DNA of 10,318 nt from NCBI GenBank assembly GCA_030740135.1, contig JASLXW010000024.1, forward strand, positions 1 through 10,318, in the 5' to 3' direction. Numbering within the stretch: the first letter of the stretch is position 1; the number at the start of each line of letters is the position of its first letter. Of this stretch, positions 1 to 6,355 are shown in pieces. Origin of the DNA: Nitrospinota bacterium (GTDB lineage Bacteria > UBA8248 > JACPRG01). Below the pieces are notes generated by a model that saw only the letters and a list, made by a program, of their open reading frames with translations, was not told the origin of the DNA and searched no databases. The position numbers and the translations under genes were made by a program.

Positions 1-122
1 TGGAACTCTACTCCCTACCCAAGGAGATGTCTCACATCTATCTGAACCTATACACGGCGGGGGCCGCGATCGGCTCACGGCCGGGTTTGGATTCCGGATG
101 GGCCTGTGGTAGCTTGCAATGA
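1..122 (+). CDS. 3' end of an unrecognised protein gene (partial)
   Basis: Reading from position 3, an open frame of 39 codons runs to a TGA at 120-122. The peptide begins ELYSLPKEMSHIYLNLY and continues TAGAAIGSRPGLD. Most third positions are G or C, as in the neighbouring genes, and the residue pattern looks like a folded C-terminus. The upstream part lies outside the window, so the start and length are unknown. An ATG at 27-29 preceded by AAGGAG could also open a 31-residue peptide in the same frame, but the frame is open to the left edge, so a gene tail is more likely. I do not recognise the family. It shares the strand of the isochorismatase-like gene 159 bp downstream. Coding status is inferred from frame and codon use only. 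Confidence 0.42.
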   Translation, partial: ELYSLPKEMSHIYLNLYTAGAAIGSRPGLDSGWACGSLQ

Positions 123-281
123 TTCCGCAAGGGTGAATAACGTTTTCGAAGCGCGAGGCGCCGGGTTCCCGTTCGTTGGCTCCAGGGAACCGGGAGGACC
201 TTCTCTTCCCGAAAGCCGGCAACCCTCCCTGGGAGTCCTGAAACGGGCTTATGTTCAGGAAGCGGTAAGGGGGATGAATCC
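123..281 (+). other. Leader with stem-loop potential upstream of the isochorismatase gene
   Basis: This is 159 bp with no supported gene. CCGGGTTCCC at 161-170 can pair with GGGAACCGG at 185-193, with one bulged G and a 14-base loop. Just downstream, AGGAC (195-199) can pair with GTCCT (235-239) and encloses GAAAGCCGGCAACCC (211-225). GCCGGCAACC resembles the core motif of SAM-I and SAM-IV riboswitches, but the rest of those folds is not evident. TTGCAA (114-119) followed 18 bases later by TAACGT (138-143) is a weak promoter candidate. AAGGGGG at about 267-273 is the ribosome binding site of the next gene. The pairings are visible in the sequence. Any regulatory role is inference. Confidence 0.3.
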
Positions 282-1007
282 ATGATGACTCCAATGAAGT
301 GCTATTTCCTAAAGAAAAAACGGGACATGCCGGAAGTGTTTTCCGATTGGGTGGACCCTTCCCAATGCGCCGTCGTGAGCATCGACATGCACCGGGGGCA
401 CCTTGGAGACGAGCCCGATGTCACCTGTCCCGCTCCGCGGGGGCGGGACATCATCGAGCGGCACAACTGGTTCGCCCGGGCGGCGCGCCAGTGCGGCGTT
501 CCCATGATCCACGTCCAGCTCTGGCTGCGGGCCGACGGAATCGACGATGTGAACGGGATCAGCCCATCCAACTGGCGGTCCTTGTATGAGGCCTACATCG
601 GCCCCAATGAGAACCAGAAGAATCACAGTTTGGAGGGGACCAAATGGGTGGACCTCAACGTCGAGGAAGCGCCCGGCGACTATTACGTCCGGACGAAAAA
701 GCGGCTGAGCGCCTTCTACCCGACCGACCTGGAATACCTCCTCCGAAACCTAGACAAGAAGACGGTGGTCATCATCGGGGCCTACACGGATTGCTGTGAT
801 TTGTGCACCGCGTTCGACGCGGCCAACCGGATGTTCCGGGTCGTCGTCCCACAGGATGTCACGGCCGGTTATTCGGAGGAGGCGGAAGAGGCGGCCCTTT
901 TCCTGATCTCGCTGCACACCGGGGTGGTGGTCGACTCCGAGGATCTGGTCGCGGAGTGGTATGCGCGGTGCGGGATTCAGGAGCCGGCGCGGTTCCAAAC
1001 CGCATGA
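282..1007 (+). CDS. Isochorismatase-family cysteine hydrolase
   Basis: 241 residues. Isochorismatase-like hydrolases cleave amides, carbamoyl groups or vinyl ethers with an Asp-Lys-Cys triad. The family includes N-carbamoylsarcosine amidase, maleamate amidase and RutB ureidoacrylate amidohydrolase. The triad is visible: D35 in the strand VVSIDMHRGH, K139 in VRTKKRLSAFYPTDL, and C172 in GAYTDCCDLCTAFDAANR, where the usual motif is TDxCV. The nucleophile has Cys neighbours at 171 and 175. A C-terminal part VVVPQDVTAGYSEE matches the family's last core strand. The protein is cytoplasmic, with no signal peptide. The extra N-terminal residues and the middle loop (85-130) make it slightly longer than the common 180-230 residues. 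ATG 282 follows AAGGGGG by about 8 bases; ATG 285 is the alternative. Neighbouring amidases suggest amide or carbamoyl hydrolysis in a catabolic route. The family call is firm and the substrate unknown. Confidence 0.9.
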   Translation: MMTPMKCYFLKKKRDMPEVFSDWVDPSQCAVVSIDMHRGHLGDEPDVTCPAPRGRDIIERHNWFARAARQCGVPMIHVQLWLRADGIDDVNGISPSNWRSLYEAYIGPNENQKNHSLEGTKWVDLNVEEAPGDYYVRTKKRLSAFYPTDLEYLLRNLDKKTVVIIGAYTDCCDLCTAFDAANRMFRVVVPQDVTAGYSEEAEEAALFLISLHTGVVVDSEDLVAEWYARCGIQEPARFQTA

Positions 1008-1243
1008 GCATTTTCGAACGGGAAGCTGAAACACGCCGGCAAACGACTCCTCCGGAGGGCGCCCATCGCGGCCAAGCCGTCGTTCCAAGCAAGGGTCGCC
1101 CGAAGCGTGTGAGAGATCCGCTCAAGCTCGAAAATCATTTTTCCCCAACCCGCTGAGGAACCGAGGAGCGCCGGAAGTCGGCCGCGGTCCATCGCGCTTC
1201 ATTTCACGGCAAGATCAAGGCGCACCCATGGGGAGGGATTTCG
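1008..1243. other. Intergenic spacer without a clear gene
   Basis: 236 bp between the isochorismatase-like and amidohydrolase genes. It holds a perfect palindrome CCTCCGGAGG (1049-1058) with no loop, and no hairpin followed by a T-run. No convincing promoter was found. GGGGAGGGA at 1230-1238 is the ribosome binding site of the next gene. The size leaves open whether the two genes share a transcript. Confidence 0.4.
1230..1238 (+). promoter_or_regulatory. Ribosome binding site that fixes a TTG start
   Basis: GGGGAGGGA lies with its GGAGG core 7 bases before TTG at 1244. There is no in-frame ATG or GTG that would preserve the N-terminal metal motif: translation from TTG gives MRIDVHVHVG, the standard opening of amidohydrolase-2 proteins. 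The ATG at 1228 is in another frame. Confidence 0.75.
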
Positions 1244-2158
1244 TTGCGAATCGATGTTCATGTTCACGTCGGGGAGGTCCCGAATCACATCCCGGGCTGG
1301 TGGGGGCGGGAGCTTTATCGCCCCTGGAAGTATACGTACGACCCGGACGGAACCCGCCGGGAGCGGCCCGTCACCCGGGAGCCGGTCAGTCCCGAAACCC
1401 TGCTGCGCGACATGGAGAAAGCCGGGCTGGACTGGGCGTGCATCATGGCCTACGACTTCCGGCGCACCTCCCCCCATCCCGAAAAGCCGAACCCCCACGT
1501 CCCCAACGATTACGTCGCGGGCCTCGCCCGAGAGCATCCCGACAAATTCATCGCCGTGGCGGGCATCGACCCCATGCGCGGCATCAGCGAAGCCCTGGAC
1601 GAGCTCGACCGGTGCGTCAACGAGCTGGGCATGAAGGCCCTGAAGCTCATGCCCACGTACAACCACTTCGATCCCGGCGACCCGACCCTGTATCCGCTGT
1701 ATGAGCGGGCCATCGCTTACGGCATCTACGTCCAGTTCCACATGGGCTGGACACCGAGCGTGAACGCCCCGATGAAATTCCAACCCCCTCACCTGCTGGA
1801 CCCGGTGGGCATCCGCTACCCCGAGCTCAAAGTGATTGCCGCCCACACCGGATGGCCCTGGTGGGAGGAAGGGGTGTGCCTGGTCGCCAAACATCCGAAT
1901 TTCTATGCGGAGATGGCCTACTGGTGCACCCTCCCCCCCGAGACGCTCCTCCGGGCGCTCTTGATGTGTCAGGATCTCGTGGGACTGGACCGGGTGTTAT
2001 ACGGCAGCGAGTACCGCCTCTGCATACCGAAGGATTTCATGGCGACTTACGAACAGATCAACCGGGTCGCGAAACGGCTCGATTTGCCGGAGATCCCCCG
2101 GGAAGCGATCGAAAACATTCTCGGGAATAACGCGGCCCGCCTCCTGGGCCTGATGTGA
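1244..2158 (+). CDS. Amidohydrolase-2 family metal-dependent hydrolase
   Basis: 304 residues, the usual size for the ACMSD/amidohydrolase-2 TIM-barrel family, which performs metal-dependent hydrolysis or non-oxidative decarboxylation of ring-derived acids. The metal site is readable: H6 and H8 in RIDVHVHVG, a strand ALKLMPTYNHFDP (132-144), H166 in YVQFHMG, and H201 in VIAAHTGWPWWEE. The next family element, normally GSDYP, is GSEYRL at 254-259, so the expected Asp is Glu256. The C-terminal helix ends NILGNNAARLLGL, the family's usual NxxRLL ending. The start is TTG, set by a strong ribosome binding site. No signal peptide, so cytoplasmic. It lies between a cysteine amidase and a GlcG-like gene on the same strand. 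Ring or lactone hydrolysis, or decarboxylation, are both possible. The family is clear and the reaction is not. Confidence 0.9.
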   Translation: MRIDVHVHVGEVPNHIPGWWGRELYRPWKYTYDPDGTRRERPVTREPVSPETLLRDMEKAGLDWACIMAYDFRRTSPHPEKPNPHVPNDYVAGLAREHPDKFIAVAGIDPMRGISEALDELDRCVNELGMKALKLMPTYNHFDPGDPTLYPLYERAIAYGIYVQFHMGWTPSVNAPMKFQPPHLLDPVGIRYPELKVIAAHTGWPWWEEGVCLVAKHPNFYAEMAYWCTLPPETLLRALLMCQDLVGLDRVLYGSEYRLCIPKDFMATYEQINRVAKRLDLPEIPREAIENILGNNAARLLGLM

Positions 2159-2345
2159 ACGACCCTCCTTTCCTTCCAAAGAATTATCGAGCCTTGTTTG
2201 ATGAATGGCCTATCTGTGTCCGGCGAGAAGTGTCGGGAAATCCTCCGGATATTTTCGTGAGTCGCTATGTGTAGGACATGATTTATGCCATCCTCAATGG
2301 CCGGGAATTCTCACCAACTTATGGACGGGAAGGTGAAGCCTTGCC
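2159..2345. other. Intergenic spacer
   Basis: 187 bp, visibly more A+T-rich than the flanking genes, especially 2176-2215 and 2250-2320. This could fit a promoter, but I find no pair of -35 and -10 boxes at proper spacing that I would defend. There is no hairpin with a T-run. GGGAAGGTGA (2327-2336) is the ribosome binding site of the following gene. Confidence 0.35.
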
Positions 2346-2837
2346 ATGTCCGAGCGTGAATTGACGAACATTCAGACGGGCCTCCCGCTGGATTCCGCCT
2401 CTTCAATCATCGACGCCGCGTTGGCGGCGGGACGCGAGGCGGGACTCCTGCCGTTGACGGTTGCGGTTCTTGACTCGGAGGGGAACCTCATCGCCCTCAA
2501 GCGGGAGGACGGATCGGGCGTCCTGCGCGTGGACATCGCCGTTGGAAAAGCCTGGGCCTCCCTGGGAATGGGCATGCCCAGCCGCGCCATCAGAGACCGC
2601 CTCAAGGACCGTCCGGCGTTTCAAGGCGCGCTGGCGGCGGCATCCGCCCGCCGCTTCATCCCCGTTCCCGGCGGCGTTCTGATATGTAATGCGTCCGGCA
2701 ATGCGGTGGGCGCGGTCGGCATCTGCGGCGACGCCTCCGACAAGGATGAGTACTGCGCCATCGCCGGCGTCAAGGCCGCGGGGTACACCCCCGCGCCGGA
2801 AACGCCCGCGTCGGACTGGAATGCCGCGGGATTGTGA
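2346..2837 (+). CDS. GlcG/HbpS-like heme-binding family protein
   Basis: 163 residues of the GlcG/HbpS (DUF336) family. The profilin-like fold is recognisable: LTVAVLDSEGNLIALKRED (37-55), DIAVGKAWASLGMGMPSR (63-80), then FIPVPGGVLICNASGNAVG (104-122) and AVGICGDASDKDEYCAIAG (123-141). Members bind heme or corrinoid-like ligands (HbpS, PduO C-terminal domain), and others appear as accessory proteins in catabolic operons with unproven roles. No signal peptide is present, unlike secreted HbpS, so a cytoplasmic location is inferred. ATG 2346 has AGGTGA 9 bases upstream. It ends the plus-strand block and faces the MBL gene tail-to-tail. The family assignment is strong. The role as sensor, scavenger or enzyme accessory is unknown. 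Confidence 0.88.
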   Translation: MSERELTNIQTGLPLDSASSIIDAALAAGREAGLLPLTVAVLDSEGNLIALKREDGSGVLRVDIAVGKAWASLGMGMPSRAIRDRLKDRPAFQGALAAASARRFIPVPGGVLICNASGNAVGAVGICGDASDKDEYCAIAGVKAAGYTPAPETPASDWNAAGL

Positions 2838-3034
2838 TCCGACTTTTCAGCCTTGGGCCGGCAGGCCCTATCCCAAAAATCCGACGGCGCGCCGCTCACG
2901 GATGGATCGCGCAGGCAGGTTGCGGAAATATGAACGGCGGGTCCGCCCCCCGGACGCCCGGCTGCTCGCAGGCCTGAACGGACAACATGGTGTCGATGAA
3001 GGCATTCCCGGCGCCATTGGATTGCGGGAAATGG
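2838..3034. other. Convergent intergenic region with weak hairpins
   Basis: 197 bp between two convergent genes. GGGCC-GGCA-GGCCC (2855-2868) is a 5-bp hairpin, with TTGGG (2853-2857) able instead to pair with CCCAA (2872-2876). GTCCG-CCCCC-CGGAC (2941-2955) is a second small hairpin. Neither is followed by a T-run on either strand, so intrinsic termination is not shown, although a terminator would be expected here. No gene supported. Confidence 0.35.
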
Positions 3035-3879
3035 TTACGAGGCCCGCGCCTGAATCACATCATAGATCCGCCCGACGAAGATCCGCTGAAGCATGGGCGC
3101 GTACGCCCGATGTTCTTCCGGAACCGGCTGGCGGTCGATGAACGTGATCTTCTCGGCCGCCTCCTCCCGGCTCATCCCGGACTGAATGGCCGAGCGCACT
3201 TCCCGGATGGCGTATTCCACAACCTGCCTCATCTCATCGAATACCTCGGGCCCCGCTTCGGTTCCGTGCCCCGGCACAACCACCTCCACGTCCATCTTCT
3301 TGAACGAATCCAGCGACTCAAGCCATTCGAACGGGAGGGCCTCGTGGTGCCAGGTCATGGTGTCATGAAAGACGTTGTCGCTCGCAAAAAGCGTCTTGTC
3401 TTCCCGGACATAGACGGCGGTCTCCGCCGCGATGTGGCCGGGCAGGGCGAAGAGGTCGATGGTCACGTCCCCTAGGAACAGCGTCAGGCGGCCGTCAAAG
3501 GAGATTTCCGGTCCCCGCGCCTGAGATATCGGCCGGCCAAATCCACTGCCTGCGGGTCGCACTTTTCGACGTACGGACGCGGGTCCTTCAACGGACACCC
3601 CCCGAGAACGTTGTCCTCCCAGAATTTCTCCCGGACCCCTTGATGGACGAGAACGACGCCGGGGAGAAAGGCGTTGCCGAAGGTGTGGTCGATGTGGTGC
3701 TCGGTGTTGATCAGGTAGCGGACCTCGCCCAGCGTTTCGACTTCATCCCGCCACCGCAGCGCCCGCGTCGGTTTGTGGGGCGAATCGACCAGGACCACCC
3801 CCTCGGACGTCCGGATGGCCCCGACCGTGCACCCCCCGTCGTCCGGATCGATACAGACATGCGGACTGACTTGACGCAT
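3035..3879 (-). pseudogene. Metallo-beta-lactamase-fold hydrolase, frameshifted
   Basis: Two minus-strand frames together make one MBL-fold protein of about 281 residues. The N-terminal frame (from 3879 to 3484) carries LINTEHHIDHTFGN, the zinc motif in its NTExH form, with Glu where many members have the first His, plus D64 and H65. The C-terminal frame (usable from about 3514 down to 3035) carries ALPGHIAAETAVYV, the LFASDNVF Asp and VVVPGHGTE. Neither half has a complete metal site alone. The join needs a -1 shift, equal to one missing base, near the C4 run at 3513-3516 (GGGG on the coding strand), within about 3513-3540. ATG 3879 lies 7 bases after AGAGGGG; GTG 3882 is an alternative. It is last in the operon, 82 bp after the molybdenum subunit, and may cleave a thioester, lactone or ester. 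It could be a real decaying gene or a homopolymer error in the sequence. Confidence 0.85.
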
Positions 3880-3961
3880 CACGCTTCCCCTCTTTCGGCC
3901 TGACCGCCGCGGGTGATGGGATCGAGCGTTCTCCCGTCTTGGGCGGAAGACACCCGGGACA

Positions 3962-6241
3962 TCACGCAGGACCCGCCTCGGACAGGGCCTTCAAAACGGA
4001 CTCAGGCCGGATCGGCAGCGTTGTCACCCGCACGCCCACCGCGTCATAGACGGCGTTCGCCAGGGCGGCGCCGCAGGGGACGAGGGCGCACTCCGAGCAC
4101 CCCTTGGCGCCGAAAGGGCCGTTGGGATCGAGCGACTCGATAAAGATCGAGGTGATCTCCGGAAGCGAGCCCGCGTTCGGCACGGTGTAGTCGGCCAGAT
4201 TGCCCCCCGCGAACCCGCCGCCGTCCAGAACGGCGTTCTCGAACATCGCGTAACCCAATCCCTGCGCAAGCTCGCCCTGGACCTGGCCCTCGACGGTCAG
4301 CGGATTGATCGCCCGGCCCAGATCGTCGGCGGCCACGATGCGCTTCAATCGGACCTGGCCGGTTTCGGTGTCCACCTCCACCTCGACAATCACGCACGCG
4401 AACGAGCAGGCGACGGTAGACCGGCCGTAGTGGTTCTCCTCGTCGGGCATCACCGTCGGCGCGTCCCACGTGGCTTGGCTGTAGACGATATCTCCGTCGG
4501 CGCGAAGCAGGTTCGCCGCGACGGCCTCGCCCACGCCCATCCTTCTGTCCGGGGCGGCCGTGACGAAGATCGCCCCTTCCCCGACGGACAGGTCTCCCGG
4601 CGAGACTTCCAGCGCCTCCGCGGCGATGTGGAGCAGCTTTTCCGCGCAGGACTCGGCCGCCTTTTGCACGGCGTTGCCCGCCATCAGCGTCAAACGGCTG
4701 CCGTAGCCCCCGAAGCAGAGCGGCGTGTTCTCGGTGTCGGCCGCGGAGACTCGGACGTCCTCGACCTCGAGGCCCAGCCCTTCGGCGGCGATCTGTGCGA
4801 TGACCGTCTGGGCACCCTGCCCCAGATCCCCCTCGCCGCAGACGACCTGGGCCTTGCCGTCGTCATCGACCTTGACCACCGCCGTCGAGCCGTCCCAGTT
4901 GGAAAGCTGCCGGCTGGAAGTTGAATGAACGGCGCACCCGAGACCGACCCCCGTCCGGACGGCGCCGCTCCCGGAGGCCACGCGCGCCGCTTTCCATCCA
5001 ACCGCCTCGGTCGCTTTCTCGATGCACTCCTCGATGCCGCAGCTCCCCATCTCCCAGCCGTGGATGCTCGTGTCCCCTTGATGGACCACGTTCCGGAGGC
5101 GGATCTCCGCGGGGTCCATCCCCAGCTTCTCGGCCAGGACGTCCATATGGGACTCCACGGCGAAGGACATCTGGGGATTGCCGAACCCCCGGAACGCGCC
5201 CGCCGGGATCAGGTTGGTGTAAACGAGAAGGGCGTCGGTCTTGAGGTTCTGTTGGCGGTACAGGTTGTCCATCCGGGTGGCCGTCACCTGGATCACCTCG
5301 TAGGAGAAACCGGAATAGGCGCCGTTGTTCCCGACGATCCGGCTCTCCTTGGCGGCGATCGTCCCGTCGTCCCGGACCCCCATCTTGAGGTGAACGGCCG
5401 CGGGCATCCGGGGCCTCGATCCCTGAAACTCGTCCAGCCGGTTGTTGAGGAGGCGGACCGGACGACCGGTCTTTTGGGCGAGAATCACGGCGATGTGGCC
5501 CATGGGGTCCTCGCCGAGCTTCCCGCCGAAGGCCCCGCCCACGTGCGTCTGGATCACCCGGATCTTCGTCGAGGGCAGGTCCAGGGCCCCCGCGACGAGC
5601 CGCCGGGTGAAATAAATCGATTGGGTGGGGACATGGAGCGTGATGCGTCCCTGACCGTCGATGTCGGCCAGGGCCCCCAGGGGCTCCATGTAAGTCTGGA
5701 ACTGGTGAGGCGTCGTGTAGGTCTCCTCGTGGATGACCGCCGATTCCCGGAAGCCTTGCTCGACGTCCCCGCGGCGGATGCGGATTTCCCGGGCGATGTT
5801 CCCCGTCCCCTCGTGGACCTCCGGGGCGCCGGGGGCGAGGGCGGCCTCGGCGTCGAACACCGGCCCCAGAACCTCATACTCGACCTCGATCCGCTCAACA
5901 GCATCTTGGGCGGCGGCCTCGTGGCTCGCCGCGACCGCCGCGATCTCCTCCCCCAAATGCCGGACCTTCCCCACGGCCAGGATCTGCTGGTCGCTCTTGA
6001 CCGGCCCCCAGGGCTTTTTCGGCGTGTCCTCCGAGGTGGCGACGGCCGCCACTCCGGGCACGCTCAAGGCCCGGTCCGTCCGGACGCTCAGGATTCGCGC
6101 GTGGGCGTGGGGGCTCCGGAGGAGCTTGGCGTGGAGCATGCGTGGAAATTCCAGGTCCCCCACGTACCGGGCCGACCCGTGGACCTTCTCGGGCGCGTTG
6201 ATCTGAGGGACCGGCTTGCCGACCACCCGCAGATTGTCCAT
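3962..6241 (-). CDS. Xanthine dehydrogenase-family molybdopterin-binding large subunit
   Basis: 759 residues, full length for the large subunit of molybdenum hydroxylases, which put a water-derived oxygen on a carbon, often in an N-heterocycle, purine, aldehyde or hydroxybenzoyl-CoA. The N-terminal domain starts VVGKPVPQINAPEKVHGSARY. Cofactor motifs are VGGAFGGKLGED (234-245), AGAFRGFGNPQ (347-357), GEGDLGQGAQT (469-479) and GPFGAKGCSECAL (708-720) with the catalytic Glu717. The AFRGFG motif, not the AYxCSFR loop of true CO dehydrogenase, points to an organic-substrate hydroxylase. Such subunits normally work with a [2Fe-2S] subunit and often an FAD subunit; neither is beside it. ATG 6241 follows a perfect GGAGGTGAT. 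It lies 114 bp after UbiD and 82 bp before the MBL gene. Cytoplasmic. Substrate unknown; the neighbours suggest an aromatic or heteroaromatic acid. Confidence 0.93.
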   Translation of the reverse strand: MDNLRVVGKPVPQINAPEKVHGSARYVGDLEFPRMLHAKLLRSPHAHARILSVRTDRALSVPGVAAVATSEDTPKKPWGPVKSDQQILAVGKVRHLGEEIAAVAASHEAAAQDAVERIEVEYEVLGPVFDAEAALAPGAPEVHEGTGNIAREIRIRRGDVEQGFRESAVIHEETYTTPHQFQTYMEPLGALADIDGQGRITLHVPTQSIYFTRRLVAGALDLPSTKIRVIQTHVGGAFGGKLGEDPMGHIAVILAQKTGRPVRLLNNRLDEFQGSRPRMPAAVHLKMGVRDDGTIAAKESRIVGNNGAYSGFSYEVIQVTATRMDNLYRQQNLKTDALLVYTNLIPAGAFRGFGNPQMSFAVESHMDVLAEKLGMDPAEIRLRNVVHQGDTSIHGWEMGSCGIEECIEKATEAVGWKAARVASGSGAVRTGVGLGCAVHSTSSRQLSNWDGSTAVVKVDDDGKAQVVCGEGDLGQGAQTVIAQIAAEGLGLEVEDVRVSAADTENTPLCFGGYGSRLTLMAGNAVQKAAESCAEKLLHIAAEALEVSPGDLSVGEGAIFVTAAPDRRMGVGEAVAANLLRADGDIVYSQATWDAPTVMPDEENHYGRSTVACSFACVIVEVEVDTETGQVRLKRIVAADDLGRAINPLTVEGQVQGELAQGLGYAMFENAVLDGGGFAGGNLADYTVPNAGSLPEITSIFIESLDPNGPFGAKGCSECALVPCGAALANAVYDAVGVRVTTLPIRPESVLKALSEAGPA

Positions 6242-6243
6242 CG

Positions 6244-6252
6244 ATCACCTCC
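6244..6252 (-). promoter_or_regulatory. Near-ideal Shine-Dalgarno for the molybdenum subunit
   Basis: On the minus strand GGAGGTGAT is fully complementary to the canonical 3' end of bacterial 16S rRNA. Its GGAGG core lies 6 bases before ATG 6241. It is the strongest ribosome binding site in the window and suggests a high translation rate for this large subunit. Confidence 0.8.
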
Positions 6253-6355
6253 GGCTTCACATGCTTTCGACAACCCGCCCGACCCGAATGGGTCTCTCCA
6301 AGCGCGCGATTTCAGGCCGCGCCGATGAAACGCCGTTCGCGCGGACCCCCACGCC

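Noticed and set aside
2855..2880. Intrinsic terminator between the convergent genes
   Set aside because: The hairpin is only 5 bp and no T-run follows on either strand.
2987..3475. Plus-strand open frame opposite the MBL gene
   Set aside because: It is antisense to the motif-bearing MBL C-terminal frame and shows no family features.
3505..3545. Programmed -1 ribosomal frameshift in the MBL gene
   Set aside because: There is no slippery heptamer of the X XXY YYZ type and no clear stimulatory stem-loop after the join. A one-base loss or sequencing error is simpler.
3962..6241. Carbon monoxide dehydrogenase CoxL
   Set aside because: The AYxCSFR active-site loop of true CO dehydrogenase is absent; the motif is AGAFRGFG, as in hydroxylases of organic substrates.
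6281..6294. Hairpin GACCC-GAAT-GGGTC between UbiD and the molybdenum subunit as a terminator
   Set aside because: The stem is short, no T-run follows, and the strong ribosome binding site just downstream argues for read-through within one operon.
4925..6328. Long plus-strand open frame of 467 codons opposite the molybdenum subunit gene
   Set aside because: The minus strand carries an unmistakable full-length enzyme with cofactor motifs. The opposite frame is rich in Arg, Pro, Gly and Asp with no recognisable domain, the usual antisense artefact of GC-rich genes.
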